Assembly (NCBI GenBank): GCA_945888585.1
Contig: CAMDAI010000060.1
Span: 1-7,459, forward strand
Source of the DNA: Rickettsia typhi
Lineage (GTDB): Bacteria; Pseudomonadota; Alphaproteobacteria; Rickettsiales; UBA1997
Length of the DNA: 7,459 bases
Direction of reading: 5' to 3'
The translations under genes and the position numbers were made by a program. The notes beneath the pieces are model-generated. The model did not search any database, was not told the DNA's origin, and worked only from the letters and a program-made list of their open reading frames with translations. Positions 1 to 5,751 of this stretch are shown here, piece after piece (position 1 is the first letter of the stretch; every line of letters begins with the position of its first letter).

Positions 1-2
1 CT

Positions 3-149
3 GGTGTTGAAATGGTTATGCCTGGTGATAATGTTAAAATTACCGTTGAATTGATCAATCCAATTGCTATGGAAGAAGGATTAAGATTCGCTATCCGTGA
101 AGGTGGTAAAACAGTTGGTGCTGGTGTAGTTGCTAAAATTTTGAAGTAA
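3..149 (+). CDS. tuf: Elongation factor Tu, C-terminal end (5' partial)
   Basis: EF-Tu is the GTPase that delivers aminoacyl-tRNA to the ribosomal A site in the cytoplasm. Only the last 48 residues and the TAA stop are in the window; the frame is open from the left edge. The translation contains [20 protein letters not shown] and then [20 protein letters not shown]. This is the highly conserved end of beta-barrel domain 3, which contacts the tRNA acceptor arm. The GTP-binding domain lies outside the window. The protein ends in KILK, a normal EF-Tu terminus. The stop lies 6 bases before rpsJ, the tuf-rpsJ arrangement common in alphaproteobacteria and several other groups, so the two genes are probably co-transcribed. 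Identity is close to certain. Confidence 0.97.
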   Translation, partial: GVEMVMPGDNVKITVELINPIAMEEGLRFAIREGGKTVGAGVVAKILK

Positions 150-155
150 AAAAAC

Positions 156-479
156 ATGAAAAATAAAGAAGGCATTAAAATATCTCTTGAATCTTTTGAT
201 CACGTGGTTTTGAACAAAGCTATGCACGAGATAATTAGTACCGTTAGAAGAACTGGAGCTGGAATCAGAGGTCCTATTCCTTTGCCAACCAGAATTAAAA
301 AATTTACAGTTATTAAAGGCCCTCATGTCGATAAAAATGCTAGAGAGCAATTCGAAATTAGATCTTTAAAAAGACTATTAATTATTTCTCCAACTGTTCA
401 AACAGTTGATGCTCTGATGAAGCTTAATCTTTCATCTGGAGTTGATATTAAGATCGCTATTAATGGAGCTAAAAACTAA
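156..479 (+). CDS. rpsJ: 30S ribosomal protein S10 (NusE)
   Basis: S10 is a 30S head protein. In many bacteria it also acts as NusE, binding NusB in antitermination complexes and NusG to couple transcription to translation. The 107-residue product has the S10 core throughout: FDH at residues 14-16, [16 protein letters not shown] at 31-46, PHV at 56-58, and [16 protein letters not shown] at 83-98. It is about four residues longer than the E. coli protein, mainly a slightly extended N-terminus ([16 protein letters not shown]) and the tail NGAKN. The ATG at 156 places the conserved FDH at the usual distance. Its upstream is A-rich (TAAAAAAACATG) without a Shine-Dalgarno sequence. The stop shares one base with the rplC start, which suggests translational coupling. 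There is no room upstream for an S10 leader. Confidence 0.98.
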   Translation: MKNKEGIKISLESFDHVVLNKAMHEIISTVRRTGAGIRGPIPLPTRIKKFTVIKGPHVDKNAREQFEIRSLKRLLIISPTVQTVDALMKLNLSSGVDIKIAINGAKN

Positions 480-1108
480 TGCTTAGTTTAATTGCAAAAA
501 AAATTGGTATGAGCCATTTGTACAAGGAAAATGGAACATCTGTTCCATTTACTTTGGTTCAATTACATGATAATTGTGTGGTTGATTTATTTATAAATGA
601 AGGAAAAGATTTTGATAATCTATTAATTGGCTATGATAAAACCGATAAAGCCAAAAAAGTTTCTAAACCGGTATCTGGCATTTTTGCTAAAAAGAATATT
701 CCTTTACATAAAAAAATTTATGGTTGTAAAGTTAAAAAAGCTTCAACCTATAAAGTTGGCGATGTAATTACTGTTGATTCAGTTATAAAAGAGGGTGACT
801 TAATTGATGTCGCTGGAATTAGCACTGGTAAAGGTTTTGCTGGTGTTATGAAGAGACATAATTTTAGAGGTTTAGAAGCTTCTCACGGCGTATCCATTTC
901 TCACCGTTCACATGGCTCAACTGGTCAAAGGCAAGATCCTGGCAAAGTATTTAAAGGTAAAAAAATGGCTGGTCATATGGGTGTTGATCGAGTTACGGTA
1001 AAGAATTTAGAAGTGTTAATCATTAATAAAGAAAAAAATACAGTTGCTATCAAGGGTGCCATACCAGGAACCAATGGTTCTAATGTATTTTTAAAGATAG
1101 CTAATTAA
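479..1108 (+). CDS. rplC: 50S ribosomal protein L3
   Basis: L3 is an early-assembly 50S protein. It binds near the 3' end of 23S rRNA and sends a long loop toward the peptidyl-transferase centre. The product is 209 residues, the same length as E. coli L3. The N-terminus (LIAKKIGMSHLY) is typical. The diagnostic loop runs over about residues 116-168: STGKGFAGVMKRHNFRG, then SHRSHGSTGQRQDPGKVFKG, then KKMAGHMG. Gln150 falls where E. coli L3 is methylated by PrmB. Whether this organism modifies it cannot be told from here. The end, GAIPGTNGSNVFLKI, is also canonical. The ATG overlaps the rpsJ stop by one base (TAATG), and a GGAG at 465-468 inside rpsJ sits 10 bases upstream as a plausible ribosome-binding site. 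Confidence 0.98.
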   Translation: MLSLIAKKIGMSHLYKENGTSVPFTLVQLHDNCVVDLFINEGKDFDNLLIGYDKTDKAKKVSKPVSGIFAKKNIPLHKKIYGCKVKKASTYKVGDVITVDSVIKEGDLIDVAGISTGKGFAGVMKRHNFRGLEASHGVSISHRSHGSTGQRQDPGKVFKGKKMAGHMGVDRVTVKNLEVLIINKEKNTVAIKGAIPGTNGSNVFLKIAN

Positions 1109-1125
1109 TTGAGCAATTAAAAATT

Positions 1126-1755
1126 ATGAGTAAGTTTAATTTAAAAACAGTCGATCTTTCTAATAATAAAACTGATTCAATTAGTTTAGATGTTAAAAAT
1201 ATTGATATGGAAAGCCCAAGATCTTTGGCGTATACTATTAGTTGGCAGTTATCTAGAAGAAGAATTGGTTCTGCCAAAACTAAAACTATGGCTGAAATCT
1301 CAGGAACTACTGCTAAACCACACAAACAAAAAGGAACTGGTAGTGCCAGACAAGGTAGTAAGAGATCAGTACAATTTAGAGGTGGCAGAACTTGTTTCGG
1401 TCCTATGCCAAGATCTTTTGATTATACATTAAATAAAAAAATCATTCAGCTTGCAGTTGCTGATGCAATAAGATTAAAAATTAAAGAAAATCAAGTTATT
1501 ATTTTTAAAGAAAATTATGATCAAGATTTAAAAACTACTGTAATTAGCAAATTATTAAAAAGTAATAGCGTAAAAAGTGCGCTATTTTTATATGATGGTG
1601 AAAATAATAATGCAGTTTCTTTAGTTAAATCGGTAAGAAATATCAAAAATGTTAAAGCTTTGGATTTTAAAGCCATTAATGCTTATGATCTACTTAAATT
1701 TGATATTTTAATGCTAGATGGTAAGTTGCTTGAAACTATAAAAGAGGTACTATAA
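1126..1755 (+). CDS. rplD: 50S ribosomal protein L4
   Basis: L4 binds 23S rRNA and its extended loop lines the nascent-peptide exit tunnel. In E. coli it also represses the S10 operon through the leader mRNA. The 209-residue product has the characteristic loop at about residues 51-93: KTKTMAEISGTT, KPHKQKGTGSARQGSKRSVQ, then FRGGRTCFGP. An NKK motif and a Rossmann-like C-terminal half (IIFKENYD, SALFLYDGE, FDILMLDG) follow. The family usually has GGG in the loop; here the third glycine is Arg. The KP.KQKGTG.ARQGS.RSVQ pattern resembles alphaproteobacterial L4. The ATG has no clear Shine-Dalgarno sequence in the 17-base gap after rplC. The stop overlaps the rplW start by one base. Leader-based autoregulation is unlikely because the S10 leader is missing. 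Confidence 0.97.
   Translation: MSKFNLKTVDLSNNKTDSISLDVKNIDMESPRSLAYTISWQLSRRRIGSAKTKTMAEISGTTAKPHKQKGTGSARQGSKRSVQFRGGRTCFGPMPRSFDYTLNKKIIQLAVADAIRLKIKENQVIIFKENYDQDLKTTVISKLLKSNSVKSALFLYDGENNNAVSLVKSVRNIKNVKALDFKAINAYDLLKFDILMLDGKLLETIKEVL
1743..1747 (+). promoter_or_regulatory. Ribosome-binding site for rplW
   Basis: AGAGG inside the last codons of rplD ends 7 bases before the rplW ATG. It is one of the few well-placed Shine-Dalgarno sequences here. It supports the overlapping TAATG start of rplW. Confidence 0.7.
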
Positions 1756-2045
1756 TGACATCTGTAAATTACGATAAAATTAAAGGTCTAATTTATACTG
1801 AAAAATCTAATAAAATTCTTGAAAGTGGAAAGTATTGCTTGGAAGTTGATAAGAATTGTACTAAAGGTGAAGTAAAGGCCTTAGTAAAATCAGTTTTTGG
1901 TGTTGATGCGGAAAAGGTGAATATTATTAATACTGCCGGCAAGGTAAAAAGATTTAAAGGTATTATTGGTACTAGAAAAGCTTATAAAAAAGCTATTATT
2001 ACTGTTAAAAAAGGTCAAACAATTAATTTTCAGGAATTAAAGTAA
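1755..2045 (+). CDS. rplW: 50S ribosomal protein L23
   Basis: L23 sits at the polypeptide exit of the 50S subunit and is the docking site for trigger factor and the signal recognition particle. The product is 96 residues, within the usual range of about 95-100. Family features are [20 protein letters not shown] near the start, the middle [20 protein letters not shown] (about 38-56), and the C-terminal [19 protein letters not shown] (about 62-80). That last block is the rRNA-binding loop and strand. The ATG overlaps the rplD stop and is preceded by AGAGG, so start and coupling are well supported. The N-terminus ([18 protein letters not shown]) fits the family without extension. Nothing unusual apart from high Lys/Ile content expected in an AT-rich genome. 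Confidence 0.96.
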   Translation: MTSVNYDKIKGLIYTEKSNKILESGKYCLEVDKNCTKGEVKALVKSVFGVDAEKVNIINTAGKVKRFKGIIGTRKAYKKAIITVKKGQTINFQELK

Positions 2046-2049
2046 TAAC

Positions 2050-2883
2050 ATGACAATTAAGAATTATAAAGCGGTTACACCCTCTTTAAGGCAATTAAAA
2101 ACTATCGATAGAAGTGAATTATGGAAAGGTTCTCCATTTAAAATTCTAACTTCTAATGTTAGGGTTGATTCTGGTAGGAACAATATTGGCCATATTACAG
2201 TTAGGCATAAATCTGGTGGACATAAAAAAACTTATCGTATTATTGATTTCAAAAGAGCAAGATATGATATAGAAGCTATTGTTGAGAGAATAGAATATGA
2301 TCCAAATCGTACAGCATTTATTGCTTTAATTAAATATGATGATGGTGTTTACGCCTATATTATTGCACCTCATAAGTTAAAAGTTGGAGATAAGGTTCTT
2401 TCATCAAAAAATTTAGTAGATGTAAAAGTTGGTAATGCTATGCCGCTTTCAGTTATCCCAATTGGAACTATAGTTCATAATATTGAATTAAAGCCTAGTT
2501 GTGGTGGAGCAGTTTCAAGAGCGGCTGGTTCTTATTCTCAATTGGTAGGAAAAGATGGAGGATACGCTTTAGTTAAAATGCAATCTGGTGAAATTAGATT
2601 GTTCTTACTTGATTGTATGGCTACAATAGGTTCAGTTTCCAATATGGATAATAAAAATATTGTCATTGGTAAAGCTGGAAGATCAAGATGGTTGGGTATT
2701 AGACCAACTGTAAGAGGTGTTGCGATGAATCCCGTAGACCATCCGCATGGTGGTGGTGAAGGCAAGACATCGGGTGGTAGACACCCTGTTTCTCCGACTG
2801 GTAAATCTGCTAAAGGCAAGAAGACTAGAACGAGAAAAAATCAATCTAATAGATTTATTGTTAAAAGTAGACACAAAAAATAG
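2050..2883 (+). CDS. rplB: 50S ribosomal protein L2
   Basis: L2 is a primary 23S rRNA-binding protein needed for subunit joining and peptidyl-transferase activity. The 277-residue product is close to the usual 273-280. The N-terminal region shows [18 protein letters not shown] (about 10-27), then the OB-fold and SH3-like domains. The hallmark [13 protein letters not shown] lies at 226-238, followed by [13 protein letters not shown]. His231 aligns with the histidine implicated in peptidyl transfer (His229 in E. coli). The tail is the normal basic [20 protein letters not shown]. Usual consensus near residue 250 is P-W-G; here it is PTG, so the Trp is replaced by Thr. The ATG lies 4 bases after rplW. 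The nearest Shine-Dalgarno-like AGGA (2032-2035) is 14 bases away, too far to be convincing. The stop is TAG. Confidence 0.98.
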   Translation: MTIKNYKAVTPSLRQLKTIDRSELWKGSPFKILTSNVRVDSGRNNIGHITVRHKSGGHKKTYRIIDFKRARYDIEAIVERIEYDPNRTAFIALIKYDDGVYAYIIAPHKLKVGDKVLSSKNLVDVKVGNAMPLSVIPIGTIVHNIELKPSCGGAVSRAAGSYSQLVGKDGGYALVKMQSGEIRLFLLDCMATIGSVSNMDNKNIVIGKAGRSRWLGIRPTVRGVAMNPVDHPHGGGEGKTSGGRHPVSPTGKSAKGKKTRTRKNQSNRFIVKSRHKK

Positions 2884-2892
2884 ATAAAATAT

Positions 2893-3171
2893 ATGCCTAG
2901 ATCATCGTGGAAATTACCTTTTGTTGATGGATATTTATTAAAGAAGGCCAAAGATTATGTCAGTTCTTCAAAAAAACCAGTGGTAAAAATTTGGTCAAGA
3001 AGATCAACTATTTTGCCTCAATTTGTTGGTGTAAACTTTGCGGTTTATAACGGCAAAAAATTTGTATCAGTTTTAGTAAGTGAAGGTATGGTTGGTCATA
3101 AATTTGGTGAATTTGCTCCTACCAGAACTTTCAATAGTCACTCAGGTGATAAAAAAGCAACAAAAGAATAA
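2893..3171 (+). CDS. rpsS: 30S ribosomal protein S19
   Basis: S19 lies in the 30S head, forms a complex with S13 and contacts A-site tRNA and the intersubunit bridges. The product is 92 residues, matching the family. It begins [19 protein letters not shown] and contains [14 protein letters not shown] (33-46). The signature [20 protein letters not shown] spans 51-70 and is followed by [10 protein letters not shown] and a basic tail. Small departures are YNG for the more usual HNG and Ser for Pro in FVSV. The ATG follows the rplB stop by 9 bases, with only TAGATAAAAT upstream and no Shine-Dalgarno sequence, so initiation may rely on the A-rich unstructured region or on coupling. A TAA stop lies 3 bases before rplV. 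Confidence 0.97.
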   Translation: MPRSSWKLPFVDGYLLKKAKDYVSSSKKPVVKIWSRRSTILPQFVGVNFAVYNGKKFVSVLVSEGMVGHKFGEFAPTRTFNSHSGDKKATKE

Positions 3172-3174
3172 ATT

Positions 3175-3531
3175 ATGTCTTCAGTTAAAAATGAACAACA
3201 AGCCTGTGCTTATTTAAATGCGGTTAAATCTAGCCCATTAAAAGTCATGAAATTGACAAGAAATATTGTTGGAATGAAAGTTGATGAAGCACTAAAAGCT
3301 TTAAAGTTTTGTAATTTAAAAGTTGCTCCAGTGGTTGGAGCTTTGGTTTACTCAGCTATGTCAAATGCTGAAAATAATCATAATATGGATGTTGATAATT
3401 TGATAATTTCTAGAATTGAGGTGGGAAGAGCATTTGCTTTAAAAAGATTTTCCGCTAGAGCTCGAGGAAGATCTAGTAAAATTCTTAAAACTTTCAGCAA
3501 CATCAGAGTTGTTTTAGTTGAAAAAAAATAA
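3175..3531 (+). CDS. rplV: 50S ribosomal protein L22
   Basis: L22 binds 23S rRNA across several domains. Its long beta-hairpin lines the narrow part of the exit tunnel, where mutations in other species give macrolide resistance. The product is 118 residues, slightly longer than the 110 of E. coli because of an N-terminal extension (MSSVKNEQQACAYL). Family features are SSPLKVMKLTRNIVGMKVDE (19-38), ALVYSAMSNAENN (56-68) and the hairpin region VGRAFALKRFSARARGRSSK (83-102). No insertion or deletion is visible in the hairpin relative to the alphaproteobacterial pattern. The ATG is 3 bases after rpsS. The end, EKK then TAA, is encoded by GAAAAAAAATAA, a run of 8 A. Identity is firm; the exact start is likely but lacks a Shine-Dalgarno sequence. 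Confidence 0.96.
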   Translation: MSSVKNEQQACAYLNAVKSSPLKVMKLTRNIVGMKVDEALKALKFCNLKVAPVVGALVYSAMSNAENNHNMDVDNLIISRIEVGRAFALKRFSARARGRSSKILKTFSNIRVVLVEKK

Positions 3532-3534
3532 ATT

Positions 3535-3538
3535 GAGG
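3535..3538 (+). promoter_or_regulatory. Ribosome-binding site for rpsC (GTG start)
   Basis: GAGG in the 16-base rplV-rpsC gap lies 9 bases before GTG at 3548. It decides the non-ATG start of rpsC together with the conserved MGQKVNP N-terminus. Confidence 0.7.
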
Positions 3539-3547
3539 TATTAAAAA

Positions 3548-4186
3548 GTGGGTCAAAAAGTTAATCCAATTGGTTTTAGAATATTAAATCATAAAAACTG
3601 GGAATCAGTTTGGTTTGATAAAAAATCTTATGCTAAAAAATTAATTAATGATATTGAGATTAGAAATTTTGTTAAAACAAAGTATTCTCATTGCGGTATT
3701 GGGAGTGTTATTATTGAAAGACCTTCTGATAAGGTTAATTTAGTAATTAAAACTTCTAAACCGGGTGTTTTAATTGGTAAAAAAGGTTTAGATATTGAAA
3801 AAATTACCAAAGCTGTTGAAAAAATCGCCAATACCAAAGTTGATGTTAAAATAATAGAGATTGATAAACCAGATATTAATGCTTCCTTGGTTGCTCAATC
3901 AATTGCAAAGCAGTTAGAGAGTAGAGCTGCTTTCAAAAAAGTTATGAAAAAAGCAATGCAATCAGCCATGAAATATGGAGCTGAAGGTATTAAGGTTGCT
4001 TGCGCAGGAAGATTGGGTGGTGCTGAAATTGCTAGAACCGAATGGTATAAAGAAGGTACGGTTCCTTTGCATACTTTAAGAAGAGATATTGATTATGCTA
4101 CTGCTAACGCTTATACAACTTATGGTGTTATTGGAGTTAAAGTTTGGATTAATAAAGGTTTCTTTGATAAGAAAGCTAACAGATAA
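3548..4186 (+). CDS. rpsC: 30S ribosomal protein S3 (GTG start)
   Basis: S3 lies at the mRNA entry channel of the 30S subunit and contributes to mRNA unwinding together with S4 and S5. The 212-residue product starts with a GTG and gives the invariant N-terminus MGQKVNPIGFRI, so the GTG is the real start. The KH domain has VLIGKKGLDIEKI (74-86) with the GKKG loop at 77-80. The C-terminal S3 domain shows AGRLGGAEIARTEWYKEGTV (153-172), PLHTLRRDIDYATANAYTTY and GVKVWINKG. The helix carrying the entry-channel basic residues (Arg131, Arg132, Lys135 in E. coli) reads FKKVMKK at 129-135, so its charge is kept with Lys. The length is at the short end of the family (E. coli 233) because the protein stops soon after the last conserved strand. 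Confidence 0.98.
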   Translation: MGQKVNPIGFRILNHKNWESVWFDKKSYAKKLINDIEIRNFVKTKYSHCGIGSVIIERPSDKVNLVIKTSKPGVLIGKKGLDIEKITKAVEKIANTKVDVKIIEIDKPDINASLVAQSIAKQLESRAAFKKVMKKAMQSAMKYGAEGIKVACAGRLGGAEIARTEWYKEGTVPLHTLRRDIDYATANAYTTYGVIGVKVWINKGFFDKKANR

Positions 4187-4191
4187 AAAAT

Positions 4192-4605
4192 ATGTTACAG
4201 CCAAGTAAAACAAAATACAGAAAAGCCCAAAAGGGTGGTAAAAAAATTGTTGGATATGCAACCGCAGGAAATCAGTTAACTTCTGGTTCCTTTGGTTTAA
4301 AATCCCTTGAATCTGGTAAATTAAACTCAAAACAAATTGAGTCGGCCAGAAAAGTTCTGAGTAGATATATGAAAAGAACTGGAAAATTGTGGATTAAAAT
4401 TTTTCCACATACACCAGTTACTCAAAAGCCTGCTGAAGTTAGAATGGGTAGCGGTAAAGGTAATGTGGAATATTATATCGCTAAAATTAAGCCCGGTAGA
4501 ATAATTTTTGAAATTGATGGAGTTGAAGATGTTATGGCAGCTAATGCTTTATTGAAAGCAGCCGCAAAGCTCCCAGTAAAAACTAAAATAGTTACTCTTG
4601 TTTAA
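4192..4605 (+). CDS. rplP: 50S ribosomal protein L16
   Basis: L16 is a late-assembly 50S protein that helps position A-site tRNA near the peptidyl-transferase centre. The 137-residue product matches the family length. It starts MLQPSKTKYRKAQKGGKK, invariant in type. It has SGSFGLKSLESGKLNSKQIE (31-50) and then RYMKRTGKLWIKIFPHTPVT (58-77). The signature AEVRMGSGKGNVEYYIAKIK follows at 81-100, and the end is AAKLPVKTKIV. Arg84 in VRMG corresponds to E. coli Arg81, the target of the YcfD (RoxA) hydroxylase; the enzyme itself is not visible here. The ATG lies 5 bases after rpsC, behind AGATAAAAAAT, without a Shine-Dalgarno sequence. The stop is TAA, followed by a 17-base gap to the most likely rpmC start. 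Confidence 0.98.
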   Translation: MLQPSKTKYRKAQKGGKKIVGYATAGNQLTSGSFGLKSLESGKLNSKQIESARKVLSRYMKRTGKLWIKIFPHTPVTQKPAEVRMGSGKGNVEYYIAKIKPGRIIFEIDGVEDVMAANALLKAAAKLPVKTKIVTLV

Positions 4606-4622
4606 TAATTTTGAATTTAGTG

Positions 4623-4820
4623 ATGAAAAAAGCAACTAACAAATCAGTAGAAAATAATAAAAAATCAATCATTGGTGAAATTTCATCAAAGAAAAGGGAG
4701 TTACTTTTAATGAAAGTAAAGCTAACTTCTGGTGATTCTATTTCTCTAAAAGAATTAAGAAAAAATAAAAAAGAAATAGCTAGGTTGTTTACCAAGCTTA
4801 ATGACCATGCTAATGCTTAA
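4623..4820 (+). CDS. rpmC: 50S ribosomal protein L29 (divergent N-terminus)
   Basis: L29 is a small two-helix protein near the exit tunnel, next to L23, contributing to the trigger-factor and SRP docking surface. Position between rplP and rpsQ is diagnostic. From the ATG the product is 65 residues, the normal size. The second half fits: KKRELLLMKVKLTSGDSIS (23-41), compared with the consensus around L-R-x-Q-x-A-S-G, then LKELRKNKKEIARLFTKLN (42-60). The first helix (MKKATNKSVENNKKS) keeps little of the usual ELR...S.EEL pattern. In-frame TTG (4611) and GTG (4620) lie just upstream, and the frame is open there. The ATG is preferred because it gives the family length; no Shine-Dalgarno sequence decides the matter. 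The identity is secure from context plus the C-terminal half. Confidence 0.88.
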   Translation: MKKATNKSVENNKKSIIGEISSKKRELLLMKVKLTSGDSISLKELRKNKKEIARLFTKLNDHANA

Positions 4821-4832
4821 TAAATATAGGAT

Positions 4833-5042
4833 ATGAAAGTAAAAGTTTTAAATATAATTGATGACAAAACCTTCAAAGGAATTGCTACTTCTTATAAGAA
4901 GCACCCTAAGTATGAAAAATATGTAACTACTTACAAAAAGTTCTTAGTTCATTATGAAGGTAAAAAAGTTAATGTTGGTGAAGAAGTTTCAATTTCTGAA
5001 ACTAGACCAATTTCTAAAAGAAAAAGATGGATATTAAATTAA
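4833..5042 (+). CDS. rpsQ: 30S ribosomal protein S17 (short form)
   Basis: S17 is an OB-fold primary binder of 16S rRNA in the 30S body. The product is 69 residues, against 84 in E. coli and roughly 75-90 in most bacteria. A gap-free alignment by eye places KVLNIIDDKTFKGIATSYKK on the first OB strands. It then matches the core KHPKYEKYV (23-31) and the signature ETRPISKRKRW (56-66). The usual N-terminal residues before the first strand are missing, and the protein ends three residues after KRKRW, without the normal VEVVE-like tail. The family HDE motif reads HYE (40-42). AGGA at 4828-4831 is only one base from the ATG, too close for a normal Shine-Dalgarno interaction. Order and core motifs make the identity firm; the shortened ends are the oddity. 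Confidence 0.94.
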   Translation: MKVKVLNIIDDKTFKGIATSYKKHPKYEKYVTTYKKFLVHYEGKKVNVGEEVSISETRPISKRKRWILN

Positions 5043-5046
5043 ATTT

Positions 5047-5053
5047 GAAAAGG
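5047..5053 (+). promoter_or_regulatory. Ribosome-binding site for rplN
   Basis: GAAAAGG ends 6 bases before the rplN ATG, in the 17-base gap after rpsQ. It is the only signal visible in the S10/spc junction. No -35/-10 pair fits inside the gap. Confidence 0.6.
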
Positions 5054-5059
5054 TAAGTT

Positions 5060-5428
5060 ATGATTCAAATGCAAACTAATTTAGTAGTAGCTGATAATTC
5101 AGGCGGAAAAACTGCTAGATGTATTAAAGTTCTTGGCGGAAGTAAACACATGATTACTGGCGTGGGAGATGTGATTATCGTTTCTGTTACCAGTGTAATT
5201 CCTGGTTCTAAAATGAAAAAAGGTCAGGTTGCTAGAGGTGTTGTTGTTAGAACTAAAAGTAAAATTGTCAGACCAGATGGCAGCTTTATCATTTTTGATG
5301 ATAATGCTATTGTATTGGTAGATAAGGATAATGAACCAGTTGCAACTCGTGTTTTCGGACCGGTTGCTCGGGAAGTTAGACAAAAGAATTTCTTAAAAAT
5401 TGCATCACTGGCTTCGGAGGTTTTATAG
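5060..5428 (+). CDS. rplN: 50S ribosomal protein L14
   Basis: L14 lies on the 50S interface, forms an intersubunit bridge with helix 44 of 16S rRNA together with L19, and is the binding site of the silencing factor RsfS. The product is 122 residues, exactly the family length. It shows [20 protein letters not shown] (1-20), CIKVLGGS (21-28), [16 protein letters not shown] (34-49) and the signature [14 protein letters not shown] (53-66). The remainder is also conserved: [28 protein letters not shown] (96-107) and [10 protein letters not shown] at the end. Minor substitutions are DNSGG for DNSGA and ATRVFGP for GTRIFGP. In E. coli this gene begins the spc operon with its own promoter; here only an RBS precedes it. 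The TAG stop directly abuts the rplX ATG. Confidence 0.98.
   Translation: MIQMQTNLVVADNSGGKTARCIKVLGGSKHMITGVGDVIIVSVTSVIPGSKMKKGQVARGVVVRTKSKIVRPDGSFIIFDDNAIVLVDKDNEPVATRVFGPVAREVRQKNFLKIASLASEVL
5416..5420 (+). promoter_or_regulatory. Ribosome-binding site for rplX (strong)
   Basis: GGAGG within the last codons of rplN lies 8 bases before the rplX ATG. It is the best Shine-Dalgarno match in the window and supports the zero-spacing TAGATG start. Confidence 0.8.
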
Positions 5429-5740
5429 ATGAATAAGTATAAAAAAGGTGACCAAGTTATTGTTATAACAGGGTCTGACAGAAAAAAAATAGGTAAAATT
5501 ATTTCGATTAACGGCGATAAAATTGTTGTTGAAGGTGTAAATCTAGCAACGGTTCATAAAAAGCCAACTAATAATGCTCCGGGAGAAATTGTAAAGGTGG
5601 AAAAACCAATCCACATTTCTAATGTCTCCCATGTTGAGAATGAGAAACCGGTTAAAGTTTCATTTAAAATTGAAACTGGTGCGGGTAAGGCATTTTCTAG
5701 AAAAAGCAGAATTTCTAAAAAAACAGGTAAGAAAATATAG
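5429..5740 (+). CDS. rplX: 50S ribosomal protein L24
   Basis: L24 is one of the assembly-initiator proteins that bind 23S rRNA domain I, and lies near the exit tunnel. The 103-residue product is of normal length. The N-terminal KOW motif is YKKGDQVIVITGSDRKKIGK (4-23), with GDKIVVEGVNLATVHKKP (29-46). PIHISNVSHV (60-69) and KPVKVSFKI (73-81) follow, typical of L24, and then a basic tail. The KOW loop usually reads G-x-D-x-G-K; here the second Gly is Lys (GSDRKKIG). The start is well supported by GGAGG and by the N-terminus MNKYKKGDQV. It abuts rplN with no intervening base, so translation is probably coupled. The stop is TAG. Confidence 0.97.
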   Translation: MNKYKKGDQVIVITGSDRKKIGKIISINGDKIVVEGVNLATVHKKPTNNAPGEIVKVEKPIHISNVSHVENEKPVKVSFKIETGAGKAFSRKSRISKKTGKKI

Positions 5741-5751
5741 GTTGAATTAAG

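Noticed and set aside
81..350. Open frame on the - strand opposite tuf/rpsJ (89 codons)
   Set aside because: It lies wholly antisense to tuf and rpsJ, shows low-complexity Ser/Asn/Phe-rich sequence, and has no recognisable family. It is a mirror of AT-rich coding DNA.
1190..1432. Second + strand frame inside rplD (80 codons)
   Set aside because: Out-of-frame shadow of L4, with no ribosome-binding site and no homology signal.
2538..2819. Open frame on the - strand opposite rplB (93 codons), Pro-rich
   Set aside because: It is antisense to the glycine-rich HPHGGGEG region of L2; the Pro richness is just the complement of Gly codons.
3520..3531. Eight-A run at the end of rplV as a programmed slippage site
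   Set aside because: It lies in the last two Lys codons directly before TAA. Similar A runs (e.g. 496-503) are common in this AT-rich DNA, and no conserved alternative product would result.
5099..5383. Open frame on the - strand opposite rplN (94 codons)
   Set aside because: Asn/Ser-rich, no family resemblance, and fully inside a highly conserved gene on the other strand.
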